64,000 bases of DNA from contig OX438747.1 of the NCBI GenBank assembly GCA_949316235.1, positions 4,836,501-4,900,500 of the forward strand, written 5' to 3'. The position numbers were made by a program, and so were the translations under genes. Position 1 is the first letter of the stretch, and every line of letters starts with the position of its first letter. This document shows positions 1 to 11,235 of this stretch, one piece after another. The notes under the pieces were generated by a model, which was not told where the DNA came from, ran no database searches, and was given only the letters and a program-made list of their open reading frames with translations. The DNA comes from Oegoconia quadripuncta (taxonomy: Eukaryota > Arthropoda > Insecta > Lepidoptera > Autostichidae).

Positions 1-62
1 CTAAATATGCGACCTCCGAAACGTAAACCCAATGTTGTTTACATTGAGCCACGGAGGCGGTT
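1..62 (-). repeat. SINE family A, 5' (tRNA-like) end
   Basis: This is the reverse complement of the tRNA-like head of the commonest SINE in the window: the box A-like TGGCTCAATGT and the GTTTACGTTTCGGAGG segment can be read on the minus strand. The copy is cut by the window edge, so its length is unknown. The full-length reference copies are at 32964-33296 and 46016-46350. Confidence 0.7.
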
Positions 63-1106
63 ATGTACCGAGAAGTGGATCGTTATGTATCGGGACATTT
101 CCTACATTATAGGAAAGTGCGCTACACATATAGAGAGTAGTTTAAAAAAAAATAACATGTTGACATAAGTGATATTTTTGTATCCTACATTGAATAAAGT
201 ATTTTTGATTTTGATTTTTTTTGATTTTTGAGAAGTTCTCGGTAGTATTCAAAGGAACCTAACACAACCTATCCAATTTAACCGTCTATAACGATATATA
301 TATAGATACATATAAGCCCTGTATCAGCAAAAGCAATATTGAGATCGATTTCAGAACGCTTTTCTAATATGGTAATGAGTTGTATTTAACCTAATTTCGG
401 AAACGAACAAAGATCAAAGAACTATGTTCCATTTTCGTCGTACTCGTATTTTCATGCAACGATTCGAACGTTCTTTCTAAACATTTGCTATCGAAGAAAA
501 CCAGACGGTATATACTTATGGTTTGTCATCCTTTTGTGGGATCCGAAAAAATGAAGAAAGAAAAGCATTTATTATCAATCAATCAATCAATCAATCAATC
601 AAGTACACTTTATTGCACAAAATTCTACAATACACTTCTTAATATAGCTTCAAAAAAAAAAAAAAAATTATAATTGTACAACCAGGCGGTCTTATCGCTA
701 TTAAGCGATTTCTACCAGACAACTTTACTATCTTATGGTATACACGTCCATCGTCATTTTCTAAGATTTACTGACTTAAAACGAAACTATTAAAATAAGG
801 ACAAATAATATATCCGTCCATGAATATAATCTTGTTATAAAGTGTTACACAAAAATAAACATTTATCGACTGATAGATCAATTAACTGATAGAATTCGCA
901 GTTTTAACCGGTAGACCGATTTTGATGAATGGGGAAATAGGATCAGCAGCTGTTTACCATAATATTGTCCATGCAAAATTCAAAGCTTCAATTTGATAGG
1001 TTGTATCAGTTAAAAATGAAAACGGGATCAAGTACCGACCTCCTGCGTTTATGCAACTGCCATGTCATTGCCAGTCTACCTTTATTGAAATAATTGTATT
1101 CCTCAG
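63..1106. other. Non-coding stretch with retroelement tails and a microsatellite
   Basis: I see no gene here. Positions 120-235 look like the 3' end of a non-LTR element, finishing in an AATAAAG..TTTTGATTTTG run. A TCAA microsatellite lies at about 578-602, inside another retroelement-like tail (545-670). The rest, up to the first exon at 1107, is AT-rich and probably intronic or upstream sequence of the gene that follows. Confidence 0.4.
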
Positions 1107-4000
1107 GCGCAGCGGACAAGGATGCAGACGAGGAGGAGGGCGCGGCGGGTGGTGCGGTACCCGCCGACGACACCGAGGACGACGCTGAGCGGGGAAAGCA
1201 CATCCTACCGCTGGCTGCCCAAACGCCTGTCATGTGAGTTTACTATTAACCTCATGAGCTACGTAATTCGTTAGTACCCACCGGCTGAGCATTGCTTCGA
1301 GACGCTGAGCTGGGGCAAGCAAATCCTATCCTACTGCTGACTGCAAATATCGGTCATAGTAGTGGAGTAACCATATGAATAGTGACGTTTTCAAGTGATA
1401 ATTTTATCCTATTAAATAAAATATTTTGATTTGATTTGATTTGATTTGAATGAACTGTGTAGTAATTCATTTGCCAGGGCCACACCGGCTGAGCATTTGC
1501 TTCGAGAGCCGGGCCAAGAGCGATAGGATCTGTCTGCTATAATTATTTTTGGTAGATACAACGGTTCTGGTAGCTGCTGATTTCCACCGTGTATTTCGTC
1601 ACTGGGAACCTTTGAATTTATTATTCTCAGTATATTTTGTTGCGTAAAATACATAAAAATATTTAATGCAACGAAATATACTGAAGGACAAATTTCTTTA
1701 TCAAATAGGTCTAATAATTCTTTACAATCCCAAAAAACTACACCTCACCGAGTTATTTTAATAAATTAATAACCTAAATTGAAAATTTTAAAAACCCCGA
1801 GGATCTAAACGTAATAATAGCATCCAGGGAATGATCCCATTCTACAATATTATTTCATGTACACCTAGCTCTAGCTCCGTTCCCTACTTGAACCCTTAGA
1901 GCTAGCGCAAAGGACGTAGTTCAAGAGGAACGATTACTTTCTGCCGACTTAACATAAAGTAACAATTCAGCCTGAGTTATGATACTTAATGGTAGAAGGG
2001 TAAGACTATTATCTAAGGCCCGTTTGATTGGATTCATAGCAATTCATTGCTATATTCTTTTTGTATTTGTTTTGCCCCTTAACTGTAACTTTAAGCTGAA
2101 TAATGAGTACTCTAGTGAAGAATGAAATAGGCTTCGACCTTAATTATTATTCGACATTGTAAAAGACAAGCTTTGATTACATTTGAGGAATTACGATTTT
2201 GTTTCATAATTTAATATTATTAAAACAAGCAGAATTATTTGAAGATTGAAATTCTCTAGAAAACTTTTAAAGCAATGTTCTATTTTTTACAGTGAGGTGT
2301 CAGCTAGTCAACAAGATTTCTTCAAGATGCTGGATGAGAAAATTGAGAAGGTACCTACTTGCTTACATCACTGAGTATTGCGTATATACTTTATTTTGTA
2401 TTCCAATTTGTGTGATATGATAATTTTTGTACAGGGAAAGGATTACGACTCCAACAGCGAAACGGAAGTACGGATAGAACACGAACGTCGCAAGGTGCTA
2501 ATAGACCAATGGCGATCAGCGTCTCAATCCTCTCAATCTTTTCAATCACAACCCAGTCCTCCCACTCCGGCGAGAAGACGAATGCCCAGGCCTCTACCAC
2601 AACCACCCGAAAGGCAGAGTAGCCCCGGAACAGTTAGGAGATATTGCCGACAACAACATGTGCCTGATGGGATGTCCCCGCCTTCGAGAAAAGCTCACAG
2701 TGCTCCGTTACACCACCCACACGACCAACGACAAATAAACGGGGACAACTGGAGCGACCCGTCCAAATCTCCTATCAAAAGACCACAGAGCGCATGTTCA
2801 AACTGGAAAAATAACCCGAAAGTCGCTCCATACAATCAAAAACCGAAGAAGAACGAAGTAAACGAACACCAAAGAGCAAACCAAAAAGACGTGGACTTGT
2901 CAGGGTCTAGTCAAGATATCTCCCAAATAACTTACAATCCGACATTCCAAACACACAGTCCAGCCCACTCTGCCAAATCTCAACAGCCGTATATAGCCCA
3001 AATTATATCGTATCCCATGTCCCAACAAGTGACTCCTCCCTCGCCTCCTAAATACATAGCTCCCCCTGAAGAATACCAAGATCCACAAAACAATATCGTT
3101 GATAATAAGAACAGTAATATGCAGAAACAAACCTCAGTAACACAAGGGACTACCCAATCTCAAAATATTTACTATATACAAGGCAACGCCACTTCGCCTG
3201 TGCCACCAGACTTGGCCCAGCAGCGACAGCAGACTGCCATACACCTGCAACATTACGTCGCTATGAAACAGGCGCAGCAACAGATGTTCACTTACTTGCA
3301 AAGAGGACCGCATACCGTATTCCCGAACGTAGATTACACTCAAAGTGCAAACCAGAATCGAATGTGTGAAGGAGATGAGTTTGCAGCTCAATACGGTCAT
3401 CCTGCTATGCGACCTCATAGTGCACCTACTCCCGTTGGCGTCGTAAGGCCCATGCCCGTCGCCCCTGTCTTCGCTCCTTTACCAGACGGCACGCATATGG
3501 TCCAAATGCCAATGTGGACCCATATGCCTCCGGTAGTATCAACGATGGGACCCTGGGTACAAGGGCAGGTTCCTTCAGAGATGCAATACTACCCGCAATC
3601 GCAGTTCATACCCATGTACCGTCCGAACTCGGCGGGATCGGCGGGAACACTGACGAGATACCAAAAGAAGGAAACTATCGACGGCGAAGTGAAGAATAAC
3701 GTGTGCCAAAGCATAAACCTAGTCAGGCAGAAGCCGATCGGTCAGATCGTGTCCATTCCTGGGCAGGACTTGACGGTATGTAACAACTTGAGCGACAGCC
3801 CGAGCCCAGCGTCAGTGAGCACAGATAGCGGCGTCTCACCGGGGAATAGCGCGCCAAGTTCCAAGAATTCAGTGTTCAGCACGCCCTCGAGCGGGGCCAG
3901 CGACGCCATCCCTCCCCCTCAGGTGGAGAACAAAGTCAAAAAGAACAAAACAGTACCATTCACTCGATCTCTAAAAAATTCGAAAAGTCTAGATTCCTAG
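1107..4000 (+). CDS. Unrecognised proline/glutamine-rich protein, 3' part of gene (three exons)
   Basis: The gene is read from three exons: 1107-1233 (enters needing two bases of a codon, leaves with two), 2293-2350 and 2435-4000, with introns 1234-2292 and 2351-2434. All junctions are GT-AG and the frame is continuous. The 582 residues seen start with an acidic stretch (DADEEEGAAGG), then SASQQDFFKMLDEKIEKGKDYDS, here given only as the short motif QDFFKMLDEKIEKG, then EVRIEHERRKVLIDQW. After that comes about 450 residues of low-complexity Pro/Gln/Ser/Tyr sequence with PPTPARRRMP and PLPQPPER, ending RSLKNSKSLDS-stop. No zinc finger, kinase or membrane segment is visible. The protein is likely intracellular and disordered in its C-terminal part, perhaps a scaffold with SH3-binding proline motifs; that is inference. 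The 5' exons lie beyond the left edge. The large ORF has an extra 57 bp of intron at its start, so its first Met (2378) is not a real start. Confidence 0.75.
1278..1545 (+). repeat. Two degenerate copies of exon-like sequence inside the first intron
   Basis: Positions 1278-1365 and 1484-1545 both begin CACCGGCTGAGCAT.TGCTTCGAGA. The first continues GACGCTGAGCTGGGGCAAGCAAATCCTA, resembling the end of the neighbouring exon at about 1170-1215 (GACGCTGAGCGGGGAAAGCACATCCTA, shown here only to compare). They carry stops and lack the donor of the real exon, so I treat them as decayed partial exon duplications. Confidence 0.45.
1418..1450 (+). repeat. (TTTGA)n microsatellite
   Basis: A short run of TTTGATTTGA units follows AAATAAAATA, the usual look of a non-LTR retroelement 3' end in Lepidoptera. 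It lies in the intron 1234-2292, between the two exon-like copies. Confidence 0.5.
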
Positions 4001-4380
4001 TAAAAGTTTGTAATTATGTAGATTTTCTAAATGTATGTAGCGTCTTGTCGACATAACTACTTGTAAAGTAATAGTGCAATTAGATTCCAAAGTGCTTACC
4101 TATCTTGATATATGAATTTATTGAACAATTTTTTATGGATTGGTGTTTAAATTGCTCTTATAAAATGTAGTTAATTGTAATATTAATGAACACGATATCA
4201 CTGTTACCCTACAGGAGCTGGACCAGTGGACATCTTAAAATAACATGATTGTTTAAATATATCATTATGAAATTCGAATTTAATATGACCAGCAATTAGG
4301 TAACCAGTTGTAAGTCTCGCAGTGTTTTAGTTGAGAAACGGGTATGTTCATTTTATATTTTAAGCATAATAAATTTTAAT
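4001..4380 (+). terminator. 3' UTR and candidate poly(A) signal
   Basis: The sequence after the TAG stop at 3998-4000 is AT-rich and has no further coding frame. The first strong AATAAA lies at 4368-4373, which would give a 3' UTR of about 390 nt. Other A-rich signals further on cannot be excluded. Confidence 0.45.
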
Positions 4381-5221
4381 AGAATCAATCTAAATGTATG
4401 TTTAGATAAAGATGTAAACGGTGCCTCTGTGCCGAACGATGCATTTTAAACTATCCAATAATACTTAATGATAACAAAAATACTTGGTTTCATTTATTAC
4501 CTAATTTTTTTATTAATCGCTTACGAAAATCATATCAAGTCCTACTTTATTTTTAATTGAGTTCAATCTGAATTTTACGTCAGCTTTTCATTTCATACAG
4601 TCAAACCCTTGAAATGCTATGGCTTACACCATCGACGTTTATGTGTAGATTTCCATTTCCACAATTGCTCCCACCGTGCTTTGAAAAATTTATAGAGCTT
4701 GGGGCCGCTGTTATAAAAATATCATATACGTCTATGGTTTCTGAAATTGCATTACGTTCATTATAGTCTTGTGGTATAACTTCTTGTAATCTTAGTTCCT
4801 GATTTTTATTAGAAGGATACCCATTAGTAACAAATTAAAAATATTTTCTAACAATTCTGCACCTTGCTTTAGATATAGTAAAGTATTTAGTTATAAAACC
4901 CACAATATTAAATTAAAGTTACAACTGTGGACTGCATTGCGTTGTATAAATTGCTAAGATGTCCTAAAATAATTTTCTAAAAAACTAATCAATTTATATT
5001 TCCTAAAAATAGTTTCTTCTGTGAAGTTTTTCATAAATTAAATTCGTTTTTTTTAATTAGTAAACTAATTTCAGAAATCACATACAATTTCAGAAAATTA
5101 ATGGATATTAATTATTTCTAATATATTATTATATGACAATTACGGTGTACATAACACTTACCATAATCGAGTAAAAACTTAACTTAAAGAATTCTAATAG
5201 TTTGAAGCTTTGATTGTGTGT
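4381..5221. other. AT-rich intergenic stretch
   Basis: No gene, repeat family or structured element was recognised in this segment. It separates the 3' end of the P/Q-rich gene from the repeat cluster that begins with a SINE tail at 5222. Confidence 0.4.
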
Positions 5222-5278
5222 TGGTGTGATTGAGGTCTAGGTGCTAACCCGTTGCGGATAAAAAAAAGAAAAAAAAAG
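5222..5278 (+). repeat. SINE family A, 3' tail
   Basis: The conserved tail GTGTGATTGAGGTC..GTGC.AACCCGTTG, followed by an A-rich run, marks the 3' end of a family A copy. The body of the element is missing. Confidence 0.65.
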
Positions 5279-5523
5279 CTCCAAAACGAGTAGTGCGACA
5301 TGTCCACGTTTGGATCACGGTTTGGATGGAATTATACTGATCGAGAATTGTACTCAGGGGGTTTGAAAAATTGGTTCTAGAAAACGGAGTATGAAATGTT
5401 TTACTAATTTAATGCCTAGAGAGTGAGGAAGAATAGAGCATAACTTAGGTTCCTAATCTAGATAAGAAGTTTTCTGTAATCTGAGATTATGATACAACCT
5501 TGATAATACAAAGTCAACAAAAG

Positions 5524-5650
5524 TGTAACCGCCTCCGTGGCTCAATGTAAACAATATTGGGTTTACGATTCGGAGGTAGCGGGTTCGATCCCCAGCGGGG
5601 TACATGTTTAAGTACTCGGTTTGGTTGGTGGTAGGGCATTTTAAAATGTA
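5524..5650 (+). repeat. SINE family A, 5' half with tRNA-like promoter boxes
   Basis: The copy starts AACCGCCTCCGTGGCTCAAT and has a box B-like GGGTTCGATCCCC at about 5580. It runs through the GTACTCGGTTTGGTTGGTGG segment and then stops at unrelated sequence. It is truncated relative to the roughly 330-bp full copies. The boxes are those of an RNA polymerase III promoter, but this is a SINE, not a tRNA gene. Confidence 0.8.
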
Positions 5651-5727
5651 AGATTAATCAATTTGTATGAATTGGTGAATTTTGCATTTAAATTAGTACT
5701 TACCGTTATTTGGTGAATATGTACCAT

Positions 5728-5898
5728 AGTTTTTTTTATGCACAACAGGTAAGCACTTAACCTCATCACACCTGATGTTAAGTGAACATGAGGTAGAAGC
5801 GTACTGACCCGGAAAGCCCATCTTATTTGGGTGACTGGTTATCTTATCTCCGACAACCGGAACACACACCGCCAAACAGCAATGTTAATAGCATTGTT
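5728..5898 (-). repeat. SINE family A, 3' half, opposite orientation
   Basis: Reading the minus strand gives the downstream half of family A (CAATGCTATTAACATTGC region, the TTCCGGGTCAGTACGCTTC block and the tail). It sits about 80 bp from the 5' half at 5524-5650 in inverted orientation, so the two are separate fragments or a rearranged copy. Confidence 0.75.
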
Positions 5899-6092
5899 GG
5901 ATACCAGATAGTTGATATACTACACAAATGCATTTTTTTCTTGTAAATATATACGTATTATAAATGAAATATCGTAACCCGGGTACACGTGTTATGTATT
6001 CATCGTACAAACATAATGCCCCTTAGGAGATTCGAACCCGCGACCATTTTGTATAGCAGTCTGGGTTCTAACCACTACACCAAACATTAGAA
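5899..6092 (-). repeat. SINE family B, tRNA-derived
   Basis: On the minus strand the element starts GTTTGGTGTAGTGGTTAGAA and carries a box B-like GGGTTCGAATCTCC at about 6030. It ends in AT-rich sequence that includes the family's CATCTGGTATCC-type motif. This is a second tRNA-derived SINE family, distinct from family A. Confidence 0.75.
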
Positions 6093-6712
6093 ATGCACAA
6101 ATAGGTACAACAGACGTACTTATCTGATTGAGAAATTAGAGCTACCTCAGCAAAAAAAAAATAATTCTGTACAGCTTAATCAGCTTACAGGCAGTCCTAG
6201 CTGTCTAGCTTCTAGACTGACGTTGCCCATAGATAATTGCTATTTAGTACGAGTAGTGTTCCCACAATTGCGTATTTTTAAAATGTCTATGAATTCAAGT
6301 ATATGTGCACAACTTAAATCCTTCATCCATCAGCTATTACTTACAAAACTTTTACCCATGAATAGAAAACGGTGCCGTATATTTTTATGATTCAAGTTTC
6401 ATTACGCAAACAAGTCCAACTCATTGAATGCAAGACACTTCTTCAAAAATTCAAAAACTTGATAAAACTTCTCAAATAAAACTCTAGTGACGCTCATTCT
6501 GACAACTCATTCCGACGGAGAATTTGCACGATAGACGCTTCTAGGTAGTTGGTCAATGAAAGGGGAGATTTTGACGAGTGATGATGTTCCATTTTCGTAA
6601 TATATTTTATGGCAAAATGCAATAGAAGCAGAATATATTGTGCAGCAGTCCGGCCCTTAGGGCGTGTTCAGATGCCACGCGTCGAGACCGCACACGCGTT
6701 GTGCCCGCCTTA
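6093..6712. other. Non-coding spacer
   Basis: No gene is visible. A short CpG-rich patch at 6650-6712 precedes the MITE at 6714. Otherwise I recognise nothing. Confidence 0.35.
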
Positions 6713-6713
6713 A

Positions 6714-6961
6714 GCCCGTCTTAATAAATCAATCTCAATAGAAGTCTACTCAGCTGAGATCACTTCTCAAGTATTCGCCTCAGCGGCGAATGAATGATAG
6801 TCTTGAGTTTCCTTTATTAATACGCGCACCTCTCAAGTGAGTACTGCTTGAGTATGCACGTGTTTTTCAGGTGTCAAGTCAGGTTTATTAATCAACACGT
6901 TTACTTGAGACCGGTCACAAGACTGTTCTCAATTTTGAGAATGGTTTATTAATACGGGTCT
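6714..6961 (-). mobile_element. Harbinger-like MITE (internally deleted copy)
   Basis: The ends are GCCCGTCTTAATAAATC and TAATACGGGTC, flanked by TAA/TTA-type trinucleotides. The inside matches the 28297-28629 element in reverse orientation, including the GCGAATGAATGATAGTCTTGAG and CACGTGTTTTTCAGGTGTCAAG regions in part, but lacks roughly 85 bp. The terminal motif and three-base TWA target site point to the PIF/Harbinger superfamily. Confidence 0.7.
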
Positions 6962-7313
6962 TACAACCGCTCTCGCCACGCGCAAAAACCGCGCACGCCT
7001 CGCGCCCTTTTAAACTACTAGTGCTGGACTACTTCGTTCTCTCTCTGCGTATGAAGAATGAAGATTATAGCAACACACACAAGAAAAATATAACTCTTAA
7101 ACTGAAGTGGCACATATTTGAGCACTATTTTTCGACCTTATCAAAATTGCTGAATTCCACTTTGATGATTCTAGCATCACGAACATATATTTTGTTCACT
7201 TTACAACCCTAGACCGACGCAGCAGGGCCAGCTTGCCCAATAGACTCTCTTTAACGACATTGAATAGAAACCTGCTGTCTCGGTCATGCTTTAGGCAAGT
7301 AAAGGAGACGTAA

Positions 7314-7432
7314 GGCCGGCAACGCATCTGTGACCCTTTTGGTGTTGCGGGTGTCCATGGGCGGCGGTGATTGCTTTCCATCAGGTGACCCGCATGCTCG
7401 TTTGCCGCCGTCTCATATATAAAAAAAAAAAA
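7314..7432 (+). mobile_element. Non-LTR retrotransposon 3' end (LINE family L)
   Basis: The segment GGCCGGCAACGCATCTGTGA...CTCGTTTGCCGCC..CTCATATA followed by poly(A) is the 3' tail shared by four copies in this window (also 7894-8142, 26787-26912, 61255-61534). Here only the last codons of ORF2 and the 3' UTR remain. Confidence 0.75.
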
Positions 7433-7860
7433 CGTAGAGTTCCTATGAAAGGTAGAATTTGTAGAAAGACTGAAGAGTGTGCTAGCCCCGCTGCACTATT
7501 TTGGTCTTTCAATGTTCATGGAAACTGTTCACAGTATAGCTTAATTTTTATATAACGACAGTCAATTAAATTAAATTCTACATTTTTCCATTTTACGGTC
7601 AAATGTCACACTTCGAAATAATCCTTCTTGAAGCTACCAGCTCCAAATTTACAGCCTTCTTCACTAAAAAGCCCTTTTAGCTAAGTAGCTTTTTAATGTC
7701 AATATGGTCGAGTACACAATTTTACTAATGAAAATCAAAGGAACATTTTGACAGTCAAGCCCGCATTTTCCCAATTCGGGATATATAGGCCATCATGTAT
7801 AGGCGTTGAGGTTAGTGTCTATGTTGGCTCTGTTGTTTGGTAATGAAAACAATTTAAGTA
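7433..7860. other. Non-coding spacer
   Basis: No gene or repeat was recognised between the LINE tail at 7314-7432 and the SINE/LINE tails that start near 7864. Confidence 0.35.
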
Positions 7861-7863
7861 ATT

Positions 7864-7893
7864 CTTTTATGCACAATGGGTTAACGCTTGAAC
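7864..7893 (-). repeat. SINE family A tail remnant
   Basis: TTTTATGCACAATGGGTTAA is the reverse complement of the family A tail. It is interrupted directly by the poly(T) of the LINE copy at 7894-8142, which therefore inserted into or next to the SINE. Confidence 0.55.
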
Positions 7894-8142
7894 TTTTTTT
7901 TTTTTATATGAGAGGGCGGCAAACGAGCATGCGGGTCACCTGATCGCAACACCAAAAGGGTCACAGATGCTTTGCCGGCCTTTGAGGAAGGTGTAGGCTC
8001 GTTTCTTGAAGGTTCCAATGTCGTACTCGTTCGGGAATACCGCTGCCGGAAGTCCGTTCCACAGGGTGGTCGTACGTGGTAAGCAGTTTCTTGAGAAACG
8101 TACAGTGGTAGACTTCCACTCATCCAGGTGATGTGGATGGAA
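7894..8142 (-). mobile_element. Non-LTR retrotransposon, ORF2 C-terminus and 3' UTR (LINE family L)
   Basis: Reading the minus strand gives an open frame [19 protein letters not shown], then [20 protein letters not shown] and [11 protein letters not shown], then the common 3' UTR and poly(A). The RxxxLWNxLPxxVFP motif is the typical extreme C-terminus of ORF2 of Jockey/CR1-type elements. The copy is 5'-truncated, as is usual for target-primed reverse transcription. Confidence 0.8.
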
Positions 8143-8171
8143 ATTTAATTTTCGGCGATAAGTGTATCGGT

Positions 8172-8376
8172 TTACCTGATGTTAAGTGAAGATCTCGGAA
8201 CTCCCAAGTTCTTCCGGGGACTGGCTAGCTTATCTCTAACAGCTAGAATACAACAATGCTATGAACATTGCTGCATGGCGCCAGACTTAGATAAGATGAT
8301 GGTAGTTGGTGAGGTTAAAAATGCCGTAATACGATTCAAACCGCACAAAATGAGTTGGTATCGAACCCGCACTCAA
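8172..8376 (-). repeat. SINE family A, diverged copy
   Basis: The blocks ACCTGATGTTAAGTGAAGAT, ACTGGCTAGCTTATCTCT and AACAATGCTATGAACATTGC match family A in reverse, and GTATCGAACCCGCAC keeps the box B. Divergence is clearly higher than in the other copies, so this insertion is old. Confidence 0.6.
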
Positions 8377-8399
8377 AGAACAGATTAGATACCACAGCT

Positions 8400-8990
8400 A
8401 AAATTGGGTACTGTTAGCTAAAAATCTTCCAAACTATACGGATAGGCAAGAGATTAGCAACTACAGGAAAAAGTTTTTAGCTGGGCGAAATTAGCAGTGC
8501 TAGCTAATTAAATTAAACCTAATAACGAAAGTACCTTAGCAATCCGACTAATTTATTTTGGCCAGTTTTAGCAACTGTAGCAAATTTTTGAGACTTTTTT
8601 TAGCAATTTTTGGTATTTATTTAGTGATGATATGTAAAGTTTCATCACTGCCAACTAATATTTTAAGTACTAGACCTATGAAATTAGCAGCAATGGCTAA
8701 GGGATGTTAGCCGTCTTAAACAAAAAGTCATTTATTTCGCAGTAATAATTAACTTTTATTTGTTGTAGCAGTTAATTTATTAGCATAAGCAACCAATTAT
8801 TTAAGTACTAGACCCAAGAAATAAGCAGCTGTGGCTCTGTAATCTTAGCTGTCTTAACTAAAGAAGTCATCAAGTTTCGCAATAATGATTAACTTTTCCT
8901 CGTTGCAGCAGTTAAATCCTTTAGCACAAGCAACTAATCATTTATAAACTAGACCTATGAAATTAGCAGCAATGGCTAAGGATTCTTAGC
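8400..8990 (+). repeat. TTAGC-rich tandem array, unit about 140 bp
   Basis: TAGACC.A.GAAATTAGCAGC recurs at 8671, 8809 and 8950 (spacing 138 and 141 bp), each time followed by similar TTAGC-rich sequence. About three units are recognisable, with diverged TTAGC-rich material before them from about 8400. No coding frame is present. Confidence 0.7.
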
Positions 8991-9469
8991 CATCAAATAT
9001 CGAATGCTGAATATCGAACCCACTGACAACGAATCCTTTCGGTACCAAATCAAAAAAATTAGCTACCGATGATAAGTAAGTTAGTAGTTTCAGTCAATAT
9101 TTATCAAATTTATCGACCGGTGGTGGAGTACGTTAGTTGGTTTAGCCAATATTTAGCAATACTTAGTAGTGACAGGTAACAGTGTTCGTTATAGAGCTGC
9201 ACCGCTAATACCTTTGAGTTGTGATAACTAATCAGTTAGGTACAACAACAGAGAAAATTAGGAATAGTTTGTAAAGTTTTAGCTACTTCAACGAATATTT
9301 TATCAATTTTAGTCGTTACTAACAAGTTACTTTGATGTGGAATTGGATATTATTTAGATCAACATAAATCAATTACCACCGACTGTTAAAATACTTTGCT
9401 TAAGCATCCGATATTAATGGTTCACTGAGCTAAATAAGTAGCTATACCTGAAGAGCTTCTTGGACATAG

Positions 9470-10890
9470 CTGCTAATGTTTGTAACTTTTTTTCAATATT
9501 ACAGCCTCTTGTTAGGTACGTTAAACAAGTTTATTTGCCACCTCAGGGAAATGTTTTCGTAGTAGTTAACAATGTTTTAGCTGTGATCTATAACGATATC
9601 AGCAACTGTAAGTAACTTTTTTACCTACGAAAGCATTGTTTCTTTGCTACTTTAGGGAAGTGATTTCGTTGCACTTAACAGATCTTAGTTGTGATCAATA
9701 ACAATATTCGCAAATGTAAGTAACCCTTTTAGGTACCACAGCCAGTTTCTATGCTAACTTAGGGAAGTGTTTTCGTAGCACTTAACAGTATCTTAGTTGT
9801 GATCAATAACGATATTAGCAAGTGTAAGTAACCCTTTTAGGTAACACAGTCAGTTTCTGTGCTACCTCAGGGAAGTGATTTCGATGCACTGAACAGTATC
9901 TTAGTTGTGATCAATAACGATTTTAGCAAATGTAAGGAACCCTTTTAGGTACCACTGCCAGATTCTTTGCTACCTCAGGGAAGTGATTTCGATGCACTGT
10001 ACAGTATCTTAGTTGTGATCAATAAGAATGTTAGCAAATGTGAGTAACCCTTTTAGGTAACACAGCCAGTTTCTTTGCTACCTCAGGGAAGTGATTTCGA
10101 TGCACTGAACAGTATCTTAGTTGTGATCAATAACGATATTAGCAAATGTAAGGAACCCTTTTAGGTACCACTGCCAGATTCTTTGCTACCTCAAGGAAGT
10201 GATTTCGATGCACTGTACAGTATCTTAGTTGTGATCAATAACAATGTTAGCAAATGTGAGTAACTTTTTTAGGTAACACAGCCAGTTTCTTTGCTACCTT
10301 AGGGAAGTAATTTCGTTGCACTGAACAGTATCTTAGCTGTGATCAATAACGATTTAGCAAAAGTAAGTAACCCTTTTAGGTACCACTGACAGTTTCTTTG
10401 CTATCTTAGGGAAGTATTTTCGTAGCACTTAACAGTAGCTTAGTTATAATCAATAACAATACTAGCAAATGTAACAACTCTTTTAGCTACCACAGTTGAG
10501 TTTCTTTGCTACCTTAGGGAACTGATTTCGTTGCACTGAACAGTATCTTGGTTGTGATCAATAACATATTAGCAAATGTAAGTAACCTTTTTAACTACCA
10601 CAGCTAGTTTCTTAACTGTCTTAGAGAAGTGTTCTCGTAGCACTTAACAGTAGCTTAGTTGTGATCAATAACGAAATTAGCAAATATATGTAACTCTCTT
10701 GGTTACAACAACCAGTTTTATGAGCTATATTAAACACAGGAAAGCGTTTTCGTAGAACTCAACAATAGCTTAATTCTGATCAATAATAATATTAGCTAAT
10801 TTAATTAACTGTACAGCCCGCTTTATTAGGTATATATAACAAGCTAATTTGCTACATTAGAGAAGCGTTTTTTGTAGCACTTAGCAGTAG
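9470..10890 (+). repeat. 108-bp tandem array, about 12 units
   Basis: The phrase CTTAGTTGTGATCAATAA recurs at 9684, 9792, 9900, 10008, 10116, 10224, 10332, 10439, 10547 and 10654, with a weaker copy at about 9576 and another at 10769, so the period is 107-108 bp. Units also share CTACCTCAGGGAAGTGATTT and TTAGCAAATGTAAG. The central copies are most alike and the edges are diverged, the usual result of unequal exchange. There is no open frame. Confidence 0.9.
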
Positions 10891-10977
10891 TTGTGAGAGA
10901 GATTTATTTATTAAAGTTTTATTGTATTATAATGGTCATATTGACATACAAACAATAAAATATGTTTGACCAATAAA

Positions 10978-11235
10978 TGTCCAATCACAACTTAAGTACT
11001 ATGAAGTGCTACGAAAACGTTTCCCTCAGTCAACTTGTTGAATATATACCTAATAAATAAAGCAGGCTGTGGTGAATAGACTTACTTATATTTGCTAATA
11101 TCAATATTGATCATACATAGCTACTGTAAAGTGCCATGAAAACGCTGTTTTAAGGTAGCAAATTAACTAGTTTAATATTACTAATAAAGAGAACTGTGGC
11201 AGTGAAAAGAATATTTGGTAATTTATTTCATAATT
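10978..11235 (-). repeat. Inverted copies of the 108-bp unit
   Basis: Positions 10978-11100 and 11101-11235 contain the reverse complement of the array unit (AGTGCTACGAAAACG, TTTGCTAATATC..TTGATCA, GGTAGCAAATTAACTAG). They face the forward array across an AT-rich spacer at about 10897-10977, making a head-to-head arrangement. Weaker inverted words continue to about 11500. Confidence 0.7.

Noticed and set aside
2305..2350. GoLoco motif in QDFFKMLDEKIEKG
   Set aside because: The start resembles the D-x-F-F-x-x-L part of GoLoco motifs, but the required Asp-Gln-Arg triad does not follow.
2391..3418. Several minus-strand ORFs over the P/Q-rich exon
   Set aside because: They are antisense shadows of the long plus-strand reading frame.
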